This document shows, one piece after another, positions 42,300-51,683 of a stretch of DNA of 64,000 nt; position 1 is the stretch's first letter; each line of letters begins with the position of its first letter. The stretch comes from an uncultured Clostridium sp. GTDB lineage: Bacteria; Bacillota_I; Bacilli_A; RF39; UBA660. The stretch spans positions 10,688 to 74,687 of the forward strand of contig CABUQZ010000006.1 in assembly GCA_902493795.1 (NCBI GenBank), written 5' to 3'. The translations under genes and the position numbers were made by a program. The notes below the pieces were generated by a model, which was given only the letters and a program-made list of their open reading frames with translations, was not told the DNA's origin and made no database searches.

Positions 42300-45200
42300 T
42301 ATTTTTCATCCCCATTTCCTTTTTCTAGTAATTTAAATAATGTTGCGTTACCTCTTTCGATAACATAACCAAATTTATTACCAATTTCTTCATATAACTC
42401 TTTAGGAGTCTTAGTAAGTTTAATTGAAATTTGGTTAGCAATACCATCGCCAATCCAAATACCTCTTGTATTATCAACTTTACCTCTATACCAGTCATCC
42501 CATTCAACTTTCTTGAATTTATCAACTGAATCAACTAATAAGAAGCAATACTTATCAAGTTCTTTACCATATTCGACCATTTTCTCAAGTAATTTCTTAT
42601 TTTCTGGTGATAATTTAGAAATAAACTTACCTATTCCAGAAATAATAATCATTGTCTGAGGTACATTTGCAATAGAACTTTTTTCAAAGTTAGAATTTTG
42701 GAATGTATCGTGAACTCCCTTCATTTCATCAACTAACTTAACAAAAGCCTCATCAAGGTTGCTACTTATAATTTCACATCTACTTACATCTTCTTTTTTA
42801 AGTAGGTCTTCAGTATCAATTGCAATAAATCTTACTTCATTTAACATATTTATTTCACGACCAATTTCATTAAGAATAGGACCTAAAATAGTAATATCAA
42901 GTGAAGTTAATATTGTAATATACCCTTTAAGAAGGTTTACACATGCTGTATCCAAACTCTTCTTTTCAATACCAACAGGAACTTTATTTAATCCTTGGAA
43001 ATCTTCTCTTACAAAGTTAAATGTAACCTTTTCTGGTAATATTGGAACAGCACGAGCTTTGAATCCACTATTTCTATTCAAAGTATCACATACATTTCTT
43101 ATTGTATCATTTAATTGCTCATCAGGAACAATTGATGCAGTTTGGAATTCATAAATACTTCCAAGATTAATAAGTCCACGACCTAATATATCAGATGGTT
43201 TAGTACCACGAACATTACCAAGAATTGATGAATAATCACTTTCATCATTTAATCGAAGTACTAATTTTTGAGAGAAGTTTTGAGCAAGTCTATATCTAAT
43301 CATATTACTTGCACTTGTTGTAAATATAAAGAACATTCCATACTTACTACCCTCACGAGTAAGCTGTAATATAATATCATCATAATTACCATAAATCTCA
43401 TTAAATGCTTCATAGTTATTAATAATTACTACAAATGTTGGAACAGTATTTCCACTTTGTTTAATATAAGTTTGATAATCTCCACTAAAATCTGAGAATA
43501 ACTTCTTTCTCTTTTCTATCTCACCTTTTAACATTTTGAACAAATTATTAATTTTTTCAGCATCATTTATATATAATATATCACCAACATGTGGAGCTTT
43601 GCTAAAAATTCTTAAAGATTCTGCACCAAACTCCAAAATATAGAAGTTAACTTCTTCAGCTCTATGATTAGTAATAGTGTCATAAATAATAGCATTTAAC
43701 ATTTGTTCTTTACCACTACCAGCAGATCCATAAATAATTGTGTTTCCATCAACAGATATTGGTAATGTTAATATTCCTTGTCGTTGATTAAATGGATCAT
43801 CAAATTCTCCTATTACAGGATTAATATTAAATGGTTGATGAACATAATTATATTTTTGAGTTAATTTATCAAGATAGATAATTGCAGGTATTTTATCAAG
43901 CCACAATTGTCTAATTGATATATGTTCTTTTTTAGCTATATCTGATAAGTATTTAACTATATTAGTAAGTTGTTCTCCTTGAGCAGCAACTTTATCTTTT
44001 CTTATTTCATCTGATTCTTTTACAACTGCTCCGATATTGTTAACAAAGTTCATTGATGTATCAATTTTTTTCTTTACTTTTTCTGTTGGGAAATATGGAG
44101 CACCAGACCATGCTGATTGTCCAAGAGCAAAGAATTCATTATAACCAACTTGTAAATAGAATCTTCCTGTTTGCTTAATCATGGCAGCATCAGGAACTTT
44201 TATCATATCATTACTATCTGCTTTATCTTGAACTTTTAAACATACCCTAAATCTTGAGTTTGACCAAATTTGATCATTAACAACTCCACTAGGTTTCTGT
44301 GTTGCAAGTATCAAGTGAACTCCAAGTGAACGTCCAATACGTGCAGCACTTATTAAGTTATCCATAAATTCTGGTTGTTGTGCCTTTAACTCAGCAAACT
44401 CATCTGAAATAACAAGTAAGTGTGATACTGGTTCTTGAACTAAACCTTCTTTATAGAACTTTTGATATTTATAAATATCGATAGTACCTTCATTTAATGC
44501 TGCTCTTGCTTCATTAAATATTGCTTGTCTTCTTCTAAGTTCAGACTGAATAGAAACTAAAGATCTGTTCATTTCTAAAGTATCAAGGTTTGTAATAGTA
44601 CCTGCAAGGTGTGGAAGTTTAACTCCAGTGTTTTCATTTTTAAAAGCACCAGCAAGTCCACCACCTTTATAGTCGATTAAGATAAATGATACATCATTTG
44701 GATGATAATTAACTGCTAGTGATAAAACATAAGTAATAATAAACTCTGATTTACCAGAACCAGTCATACCAGCAATAAGACCATGAGGTCCTTGAGCTTT
44801 TTCATGTATATCCATTTTAAATAACATACCATGTGAGTCAATTCCAACAGGAGCTTGTAAAGTTGATGTAGGATTACTCATCTTCCAACGATAAATTGAG
44901 TTTAATTGCTCAACTTTACCAACACCATACATTTCAAGGAAATCAACAACTGTTGGTAAATTATAGTTATCTTGAGTAAACTTAATAGGTATATTTGCAA
45001 CTTTCTTACAACAAGCAATGAAATTTCCTTGTGTATAATTATCAATCGCAAACTCTTTTTGTTTATCACTTGTTAATTCACTTTCAAATATTGCTCCACC
45101 TCTTCCACTTATACTTAAGAAAGTAGTACATTCATTTGGAAGTGTTGACAAATTCTCATTAAGAACGATAACATTCATTCCAACATTTCTTTTAAGTTTT

Positions 45201-46906
45201 AAAGCTTTTATAACAATTGGAACATTTTTAGCTATTTTAAAGTTATCTGTGATAATTATAAAATATGGAGAAAATGATTTATAATCTGTTTTATCATCTT
45301 GTAATCTAGGTTCTAAAACTCTTTCAAGATATCCGCTTACTTCACACATTTCTTCATAGTTAGTAGCAAAGAATCTCATTTGCTTATCATTACTCCATAC
45401 ATGTGGAAGTATTTTAGCAAAATCCCACTCGTCAACATTTTTTTCATCTACAAAGAATACAAGTTTTACATCTTCATAACTATGAAAAGTTATTATTTGT
45501 AAAAGCATTTGTTTCATAAATTCACGAGTTTCATCGCTTTTACCAACAGAACCCAATATATATTTTTCTGTAAGAGAAATATCAATAGGAACATTTTCAA
45601 GTTCTTTTGATTTATTAACAAGAGTATTAGTAATTTCTTTTAAATCATCAGTATCCATTGAGAAGTGTTCTTCTGGATATTTAATATCAAGTTCTACTGG
45701 TCTATTACCAATACCTAATCTTAAATCCAAGAAATCAGAATGTTCTATTTTTCTTTCCCATAATTGTCTATTTTTAGTAAGAATTATTTTTTCACATTCT
45801 TCAAGAGGTATATAGTTTTCAATCAGTATTTGTTTTTGCTTTTTCATAATAAGGTCTATCTCATTACGTTTTTCTGCAACATAAGCACCATACTTTTCTT
45901 GACGCTCTTTCTCATACTTCTTTTTCTTTTTATTTTGATGTCTTCTACTTAAATATGGCCATAAAAACATAGAAGCTAGCATACCAAATCCCATTACTAA
46001 TGTAGGAAGACATTGTTGCCAAGTTTTATCACCACTTTGGATTGTTTCTAAGGTATTCATTAAACTAAGCATTGAACTCATTCCCATTGTAATTTGTGGT
46101 CCAATCGTTAAGTAAGCAGGAGTATCATCTTCCTGTTGTTTTCCAGGAGGAGAATCAATAACCATTTCTTCTTTTTCAATTATTGTTCTAAATCTTGGAG
46201 ATCTAAAGAAATAATCATCTTCTTCAAATACTTCAAGTTCATTGTTTTTATCTTCATCTGTTGGTTCAATATTAATGTTTGGCTTATTAAACAATGTAAA
46301 TACATCCCCACTGTATTTTGCCCTATCAAAAGGATTATTAGTGATTATATAATTTCCAAGTACCACAATTTTTAAACCAGTGATAAATATTACATCACCA
46401 TGACTTAAAGTGGTTGGTTGCAATATTCTCTCATTGTTTACATAGGTTCCAAACTTACTATTTAAATCAGTTATCACCCAGTTTCCATTATTATATGTTA
46501 ATCTTGCATGCTCTTCTGATACTGTAGGCAAGTTAAAAATAATTTTACATAACTGACTTCTACCAATTAAAATATCACAGTTATTTTTAACTTCTATTTG
46601 AATATTGTTTTCATCATAAACAGGACAGCAATACAAAAGAGCTATTTCTTCTTTTTCAATTTGAATATAATGAAAACTATAGTTGGTTAAAACTACTTCA
46701 TTTATTATTCTATCTTCTTCAATAACTTTATTGTCATTGTTACTCTTTAAAACCCATTTATCTCCTTTTTCTTCAATACTTACAAGTTTTCTTTCATTAC
46801 CATTTTTATCCCTATCAGATACCCAATAAGTACCATTTACAGCTAATGGTAATGTAACAGAATATATCCTTTCTTTCTTAATTAAAGAAACTAACATACT
46901 TTTCAC
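42299..46906 (-). CDS. essC: EssC/YukBA-type T7SS ATPase
   Basis: 1535 residues, the usual size for EssC, the motor of T7SSb. The N-terminal 190 residues contain an FHA domain (ILIGRS at 113-118, SEEHARL, NSKFGTYVNN) preceded by a related fold. A hydrophobic segment lies near residues 295-325 (CLPTLVMGFGMLASMFLWPY). Then come three FtsK/SpoIIIE-type domains. Domain 1 has an intact Walker A, GMTGSGKS (713-720), and HLLVISDEFAEL as Walker B. Domain 2 has GSAGSGKE (about 1060), where Ser/Thr is replaced by Glu. Domain 3 has no recognisable P-loop. That pattern agrees with known degenerate D2/D3 domains. Other membrane components are not in this window. Confidence 0.94.
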   Translation of the reverse strand: MKSMLVSLIKKERIYSVTLPLAVNGTYWVSDRDKNGNERKLVSIEEKGDKWVLKSNNDNKVIEEDRIINEVVLTNYSFHYIQIEKEEIALLYCCPVYDENNIQIEVKNNCDILIGRSQLCKIIFNLPTVSEEHARLTYNNGNWVITDLNSKFGTYVNNERILQPTTLSHGDVIFITGLKIVVLGNYIITNNPFDRAKYSGDVFTLFNKPNINIEPTDEDKNNELEVFEEDDYFFRSPRFRTIIEKEEMVIDSPPGKQQEDDTPAYLTIGPQITMGMSSMLSLMNTLETIQSGDKTWQQCLPTLVMGFGMLASMFLWPYLSRRHQNKKKKKYEKERQEKYGAYVAEKRNEIDLIMKKQKQILIENYIPLEECEKIILTKNRQLWERKIEHSDFLDLRLGIGNRPVELDIKYPEEHFSMDTDDLKEITNTLVNKSKELENVPIDISLTEKYILGSVGKSDETREFMKQMLLQIITFHSYEDVKLVFFVDEKNVDEWDFAKILPHVWSNDKQMRFFATNYEEMCEVSGYLERVLEPRLQDDKTDYKSFSPYFIIITDNFKIAKNVPIVIKALKLKRNVGMNVIVLNENLSTLPNECTTFLSISGRGGAIFESELTSDKQKEFAIDNYTQGNFIACCKKVANIPIKFTQDNYNLPTVVDFLEMYGVGKVEQLNSIYRWKMSNPTSTLQAPVGIDSHGMLFKMDIHEKAQGPHGLIAGMTGSGKSEFIITYVLSLAVNYHPNDVSFILIDYKGGGLAGAFKNENTGVKLPHLAGTITNLDTLEMNRSLVSIQSELRRRQAIFNEARAALNEGTIDIYKYQKFYKEGLVQEPVSHLLVISDEFAELKAQQPEFMDNLISAARIGRSLGVHLILATQKPSGVVNDQIWSNSRFRVCLKVQDKADSNDMIKVPDAAMIKQTGRFYLQVGYNEFFALGQSAWSGAPYFPTEKVKKKIDTSMNFVNNIGAVVKESDEIRKDKVAAQGEQLTNIVKYLSDIAKKEHISIRQLWLDKIPAIIYLDKLTQKYNYVHQPFNINPVIGEFDDPFNQRQGILTLPISVDGNTIIYGSAGSGKEQMLNAIIYDTITNHRAEEVNFYILEFGAESLRIFSKAPHVGDILYINDAEKINNLFKMLKGEIEKRKKLFSDFSGDYQTYIKQSGNTVPTFVVIINNYEAFNEIYGNYDDIILQLTREGSKYGMFFIFTTSASNMIRYRLAQNFSQKLVLRLNDESDYSSILGNVRGTKPSDILGRGLINLGSIYEFQTASIVPDEQLNDTIRNVCDTLNRNSGFKARAVPILPEKVTFNFVREDFQGLNKVPVGIEKKSLDTACVNLLKGYITILTSLDITILGPILNEIGREINMLNEVRFIAIDTEDLLKKEDVSRCEIISSNLDEAFVKLVDEMKGVHDTFQNSNFEKSSIANVPQTMIIISGIGKFISKLSPENKKLLEKMVEYGKELDKYCFLLVDSVDKFKKVEWDDWYRGKVDNTRGIWIGDGIANQISIKLTKTPKELYEEIGNKFGYVIERGNATLFKLLEKGNGDEK

Positions 46907-46951
46907 CAGCTCTCACTATTTTGTAATATCACACTATTTTACTCTAAAAAT

Positions 46952-46980
46952 ATAATAACATTTTTAACGAAACATAGCAA
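46952..46980 (-). promoter_or_regulatory. Promoter of the main T7SS operon
   Basis: On the minus strand TTGCTA (46975-46980) and TATTAT (46952-46957) are separated by 17 bases. The short leader contains AAAATAGTG twice (near 46911-46936), a possible direct-repeat operator. Confidence 0.5.
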
Positions 46981-46999
46981 CGAAAATTAAATAATTAAA

Positions 47000-47030
47000 A
47001 AAAATATTGAAGTCTTTTTTCAATATTTTT
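47000..47030 (-). terminator. Terminator separating the 305-residue gene from essC
   Basis: A 12-bp perfect stem (AAAAATATTGAA / TTCAATATTTTT) with a 7-base loop continues into T residues on the minus strand. It overlaps the stop of the gene at 47029 and isolates it from the T7SS promoter. Confidence 0.75.
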
Positions 47031-47946
47031 ATAAATATTTTACAATTTCGTTATAGGTTTTTAATGAATAATCCTTAAGATTAGATTTTTCTACACCTTG
47101 TTTAAATTCATTTTGAGCCTTTTTATAGGCTTCATCTAATGTTGGAGCATAATTATCAACAATTAAAAATTTAAATAAAGGAGAATTAATATTCGTTTTA
47201 GCAAATAATTTCTTTCCTCTTAACATTTCAGGAATAGCTGTATGACAAGAATATAATGCCCCTACTACATCCTTATATCCATCTCTTGTTGCAGTTCCTA
47301 TATTTGAATGAATGATTCCAAGAGAATCTTTTTTTCTATATGTATTTCTAACACTAGCTTTCATTACATGAATTGGTATTGTTGCAAGTGAAAATTCATA
47401 AAATAATGGTTTATGAAAAGATGACATAACTTGTTCTCTTAAATTAACATCAACTGATTCATTGTCATAATGATAAACATCAGTAAAAGAATTATCAGAA
47501 TATTCAATTCCAAAAGCATCAAAAAATCTCATAGAATAATTAACTTCAAGTTTAGATTCGTAATCAAGTTTTGCATATATTCCGTTTTTTTCTAAAATTT
47601 TTCTATCAAATAAAACACCTTGATTAAAATCGCAAACTAAATTATCATCTTTCAAAGAAAAAATAGTTCTAAGAAAAGCTTTATTATTACCTCTAAATTC
47701 TACTTTTCTACAATCTACAACAGGATTATAGCTTGTTATAGTAACAGAATTTTTATCTAAAGAAACTAAAACTTCAATATCAATACTTTGTGTTTTACTA
47801 TAAAAAAAAGATAATTCTTTAAAAAGTAATTCTTCAAACTTTGGATTATTTACAATTAAAGGATTTAGCTTTCCTTCAACATCTTTGATTGTTCTTCTAA
47901 AAAAATCCTTTACTTCTAACATATTTGCAGGGTTTACATTAGACAT
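47029..47946 (-). CDS. Hypothetical protein upstream of essC, 305 residues
   Basis: Soluble, mixed alpha/beta, no signal peptide, membrane helix or known motif. The first 60 residues are helical (VKDFFRRTIKDVEGKL, then FEELLFKELSFFYSK); a beta-rich middle follows (IDIEVLVSLDKNSVTITSYN). The C-terminal part contains GIIHSNIGTATRDGYKDVVG and a helical end. It lies directly upstream of essC on the same strand but has its own strong terminator, so it is probably not part of the secretion operon. I do not recognise it. Confidence 0.55.
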   Translation of the reverse strand: MSNVNPANMLEVKDFFRRTIKDVEGKLNPLIVNNPKFEELLFKELSFFYSKTQSIDIEVLVSLDKNSVTITSYNPVVDCRKVEFRGNNKAFLRTIFSLKDDNLVCDFNQGVLFDRKILEKNGIYAKLDYESKLEVNYSMRFFDAFGIEYSDNSFTDVYHYDNESVDVNLREQVMSSFHKPLFYEFSLATIPIHVMKASVRNTYRKKDSLGIIHSNIGTATRDGYKDVVGALYSCHTAIPEMLRGKKLFAKTNINSPLFKFLIVDNYAPTLDEAYKKAQNEFKQGVEKSNLKDYSLKTYNEIVKYL

Positions 47947-48022
47947 AATAATACCTCTCTATTCTATAAAAAGTATAACACATATTTTTCTTTTGTGTAC
48001 CCCTTTTTTAAACATTAAAAAA

Positions 48023-48046
48023 TCTCCCAGTTTTATAACTGAGAGA
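48023..48046 (-). terminator. Terminator of ileS
   Basis: On the minus strand TCTCTCAGTT pairs with AACTGGGAGA (one G-U pair) around a short loop and is followed by TTTTTT. It begins 8 bases beyond the ileS stop. Confidence 0.85.
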
Positions 48047-48053
48047 CTCTATA

Positions 48054-51000
48054 CTACTTTTTAATTTGCTCTACATCAATTTTAACTTCTATTCCGTTTA
48101 AGTCTACTACTTCTCCATCATTTTCTTTTTCAATTATTTCAAGTGATAAAGTTTCATTTTTAATCATTTCAACAAAGTTTTCAATTGCTTTTGTAAACTC
48201 ATCGTTTTTCTCGTAGTAAAGTTTTATTCTATCTACGATATCAAAATCTTTTGACTTACGCATTTGTTGAACTTTACTTATAAGTTCTCTTGCAATTCCT
48301 TCATTTATTAACTCATCTGTTAATTTAGTATCAAGAATTATGAAGTTACCCATAGAACTTGCTGCATTAAATCCTTCTTTAGAATTAATTCTAATATCAA
48401 CCATATCTGCTGTAAGTGTATACTCTTTATCAAGACTAACAACTATTTCTTCACCATTATTAAGTTTAAGAACTTCTTCTTCAGATAAATTATTTAATTT
48501 TTCTGATAAGTCTTTAATATTTTTTCCAAATATAGGACCACATACTTTAAAATTAGGTTTTACAAGAAAATCCATATACTCACTTAAATCATCAGCATAT
48601 TTTATTTCTTTAACATTTAATTCTTCGTAAATTAAGTCTTCTAAATCTTTTATAGTTTTCTCTACTTTTTTATCAAGTATTACTTCACTTATTGGTTGTC
48701 TTACCTTTATTTTAGCTTCTTCTCTTGCATTTCTTCCTAAAGAGATCAAGTCACGTACAAGATCCATCTTAACTTCTATTTTTTCATCGATCATTTTCTT
48801 ATTAAATGTAGGATAATCTGCAAGATGAACTGATTCTTCACCTGTTAACTTAGTATATATTTCTTCACTGACAAATGGTACCATTGGAGCAATTAACTTA
48901 CATACTCCACATAATACTTCATAAGTAGTTTGGTAAACTGCTTTTTTACTATTATCAAGTTCACTACCCCAGAATCTTCTTCTATTTCTTCTTATATACC
49001 AGTTAGATAAATCTTCATTTACAAAGTTACTTATTAATTTAACAGCTTTATTAGGATCATACACGTCCATTGATTCCGTTACATCGAAAACTAGTTTGTT
49101 ATATTTAGATAGTAACCATTTATCGATATCTTCTAAATCTTTATAAGCTACTTTAAACTCTCTTGGATCTACTTTATCAGTGTTAGCATACATTTGGAAG
49201 AATGTGTAAGTGTTTTTCAATGTATTGAAAAATTTAGATTGTACTTCTTTTACTCCATCTTCATCGAATTTTAAAGGTGTCCAAACAGGACTTGCTGCAA
49301 GCATATACCATCTAACTGGATCTGCTCCATAAGACTCGATAAGTCCAAATGGTGAAACAGAGTTTCCTTTAGATTTATGCATCTTTTGTCCATATTTATC
49401 AAGTACTAAATCATTTACCAAAACATTTTTATAAGGAGCTTTTCCCATAACAAATGTTGATATAACGATTAATGAATAAAACCATCCACGAGTTTGATCT
49501 ATTCCTTCACAAATAAAGTCAGCTGGAAATTGTGATTCAAACAATTCTTTATTTTCAAATGGATAATGATATTGCGCAAAAGGCATACTTCCTGAATCGA
49601 ACCAACAGTCCATAACTTCTTTTACACGACTCATTTGTTTTCCACATTTTGGACATTTTATATGTATTTCATCAACATATGGTCTGTGTAGTTCAATTGA
49701 TTCATCAATTTTTTCAATAGCTTTTGATACTAACTCTTCTCTTGAACCAATCATCTCATCATGACCACATTCACATCTCCATAATGGAATTGGTGTTCCC
49801 CAATATCTATTTCTTGATATTGCCCAGTCGTTCAAATTCTCTAGCCAGTTTCCAAAACGTTTTTCTCCAACATAAGAAGGAAACCAATTAACCTTATTAT
49901 TTTCTTCTACTATTTTATCTTTTAATTCTGTTACTTTAATATAGATACTAGGCTTAGAGTAATATACTAAAGGAGTATGACATCTCCAGCAGTGTGGATA
50001 ATTGTGCTCCATTTTTTGTTTTTTGAATAACTTATCTTCGCTAGATAGATATTTAATAATATCAAGTTCTAGTTCTTTTTCAACAACTAGTCTTCCCTTC
50101 CAAGGTCCATCTGTAAAACATCCATTCTCATCAACTGGATTTAATACTGGTAAATCGTATTTTAATCCTACTTCATAGTCATCTTGTCCAAAAGCAGGAG
50201 CAATATGAACAATACCAGTACCATCTTCCATAGTTACGTAATCAGCGCATGTAATATAAAAGGCTTTCTTATTAACTTTTAAAATTGGTAAGAATTGTTC
50301 ATAAGGACGATACTCTAAATCTTTTCCAAGATATTCTTCAATAACTTCGTATTCACTTCCTAGTACTTTATCTGCAAGTGCTTTAGCAACAATAAAGTTG
50401 TATCCCTTTGACAAACATTTTACATATTTTTCATTTGGATTTACACATGCAGCAACATTTGATAGTAGAGTCCATGGTGTTGTTGTCCATACTAATAAAT
50501 AAGTGTTTTCTTCATCTGTTAACTTAAATGGAACTGTAACTGTATTTACAGAAACCATTTCATATCCTTGTGCTACTTCATGAGAAGCAAGTCCTGTTCC
50601 ACATCTAGGACAATATGGAAGAATTTTTAATCCATCATAGATTAATCCTTCATCAAAAAACTTCTTTAATATCCACCATTCTGTTTCAATATAATTGTTA
50701 TCGTAAGTAATATATGGATTCTTAATATCAATAAATTGTCCCATTAGGTTAGTAAAGTCTTTGAAAGCTTTTTCATTTTTCCAAACACTTTCACGACACT
50801 TTTCATTAAATTCTTTTATTCCGTATTTTTCAATATCGTTTTTACCATTAAATCCAAGTTCCTTTTCTACTTGTACTTCAACAGGCAAACCATGAGTATC
50901 CCATCCAACTTTACGAAGAACTTTATATCCTTTCATAGTTTTATACTTACAAAATACGTCTTTAAGTAACTTTGCAAGCATATGGTGAATTCCTGGCATT

Positions 51001-51155
51001 CCATTAGCAGTAGCAGGACCATCATAGAAAACGAAGTTCTTAGAGTTGCATCTATTCTCAATTGTTTTTTCTAAAATATCCTCTTCTTGCCATTTATTTA
51101 TTATTTTCTCTTCAGCTTTTGAATTCTTTTCCTTATCAATTTCTAAAAATTCCAT
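48054..51155 (-). CDS. ileS: Isoleucyl-tRNA synthetase with GIHH in place of HIGH
   Basis: About 1033 residues, starting at the ATG at 51155 behind AAAGGA. It has all IleRS parts: catalytic core (FVFYDGPATANG), editing domain (VWTTTPWTLLSNVAACVNP), the zinc-type CPRCG/CPKCG motifs, the KMSKS loop (GQKMHKSKGN) and the C-terminal anticodon-binding region (RRNRRRFWGSELD). The class I signature HIGH is read as GIHH (residues 55-58), aligning exactly with the canonical motif. This GxHH swap is known from some IleRS2-type enzymes with extreme mupirocin resistance. Size and zinc motifs also suggest IleRS2. Controlled by an isoleucine T-box. Confidence 0.95.
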   Translation of the reverse strand: MEFLEIDKEKNSKAEEKIINKWQEEDILEKTIENRCNSKNFVFYDGPATANGMPGIHHMLAKLLKDVFCKYKTMKGYKVLRKVGWDTHGLPVEVQVEKELGFNGKNDIEKYGIKEFNEKCRESVWKNEKAFKDFTNLMGQFIDIKNPYITYDNNYIETEWWILKKFFDEGLIYDGLKILPYCPRCGTGLASHEVAQGYEMVSVNTVTVPFKLTDEENTYLLVWTTTPWTLLSNVAACVNPNEKYVKCLSKGYNFIVAKALADKVLGSEYEVIEEYLGKDLEYRPYEQFLPILKVNKKAFYITCADYVTMEDGTGIVHIAPAFGQDDYEVGLKYDLPVLNPVDENGCFTDGPWKGRLVVEKELELDIIKYLSSEDKLFKKQKMEHNYPHCWRCHTPLVYYSKPSIYIKVTELKDKIVEENNKVNWFPSYVGEKRFGNWLENLNDWAISRNRYWGTPIPLWRCECGHDEMIGSREELVSKAIEKIDESIELHRPYVDEIHIKCPKCGKQMSRVKEVMDCWFDSGSMPFAQYHYPFENKELFESQFPADFICEGIDQTRGWFYSLIVISTFVMGKAPYKNVLVNDLVLDKYGQKMHKSKGNSVSPFGLIESYGADPVRWYMLAASPVWTPLKFDEDGVKEVQSKFFNTLKNTYTFFQMYANTDKVDPREFKVAYKDLEDIDKWLLSKYNKLVFDVTESMDVYDPNKAVKLISNFVNEDLSNWYIRRNRRRFWGSELDNSKKAVYQTTYEVLCGVCKLIAPMVPFVSEEIYTKLTGEESVHLADYPTFNKKMIDEKIEVKMDLVRDLISLGRNAREEAKIKVRQPISEVILDKKVEKTIKDLEDLIYEELNVKEIKYADDLSEYMDFLVKPNFKVCGPIFGKNIKDLSEKLNNLSEEEVLKLNNGEEIVVSLDKEYTLTADMVDIRINSKEGFNAASSMGNFIILDTKLTDELINEGIARELISKVQQMRKSKDFDIVDRIKLYYEKNDEFTKAIENFVEMIKNETLSLEIIEKENDGEVVDLNGIEVKIDVEQIKK

Positions 51156-51179
51156 AATATTCATTCCTTTCTTTATAAA

Positions 51180-51359
51180 CTATTTACGATGTTCATAAGA
51201 TTTAATTCTTTTTTTCATAACTTTAGCTGGTTCATTTTGTTTTTTAACATTCTGTCCATTGGAAACTCCAACTAGAGTAATTCCATTAAATACAGGAGGC
51301 CAATTTTGGAATGCTCCAATTCTTAAGTCACCAACATATTTTTTCTTTAAAGTTTTCAT
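51180..51359 (-). CDS. Small basic protein between the Ile T-box and ileS
   Basis: 59 residues, starting at the ATG at 51359 behind GGAAGGTGGG. It is very basic at both ends (MKTLKKKYVGDLRIGAF at the start, VMKKRIKSYEHRK at the end), with a short hydrophobic middle (FNGITLVGVSNGQ). No cysteines and no membrane helix. I recognise no family. It is translated first after the T-box and lies 24 bases before ileS. A real gene is supported by the ribosome binding site and the open frame filling the gap; function unknown. Confidence 0.55.
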   Translation of the reverse strand: MKTLKKKYVGDLRIGAFQNWPPVFNGITLVGVSNGQNVKKQNEPAKVMKKRIKSYEHRK

Positions 51360-51417
51360 TTTACCCACCTTCCCTGTTTAATTTTAATAAATCAACTTTT
51401 ATATCAACGAAGTAATT

Positions 51418-51645
51418 AAAAAAACACGAAAATACTCCAAAGGGCGAAATATTTCCGTGTTACCACCTTAATTCATAGATAATTCTATGCACTTATAACT
51501 ATAACGCATTACCGTTTTTATCTTATCCATAAAAAACATCAGAAGTGATTCAAATTAAATATTGCTTACAAACTTCCCACCAACTGTCTGCTCTCTTTAA
51601 GTTTTAATTTAATTACGTCTTCGTCAATTGCTTTAAAATATTGAT
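51418..51645 (-). promoter_or_regulatory. T-box leader, isoleucine (AUC specifier)
   Basis: The minus-strand leader carries the antiterminator core AAGGTGGTAACACGG (51455-51469). The specifier context GAATCACTTC places AUC (Ile) at 51547-51549, aligning with the serine leader elsewhere in the window through the shared ACTTC. The terminator stem AACACGGAAATA / TATTTTCGTGTT is followed by TTTTTTT (51418 side). It responds to uncharged tRNA-Ile and controls the 59-residue gene plus ileS. Confidence 0.92.
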
Positions 51646-51654
51646 ATAATAAAA

Positions 51655-51683
51655 ATTATATTACATATTTTTCTTTCTTTCAA
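51655..51683 (-). promoter_or_regulatory. Promoter of the isoleucine T-box operon
   Basis: On the minus strand TTGAAA (51678-51683) and a perfect TATAAT (51655-51660) are separated by 17 bases. It lies inside the last codons of the upstream gene. The predicted start near 51648 matches the beginning of the T-box leader. Confidence 0.75.
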
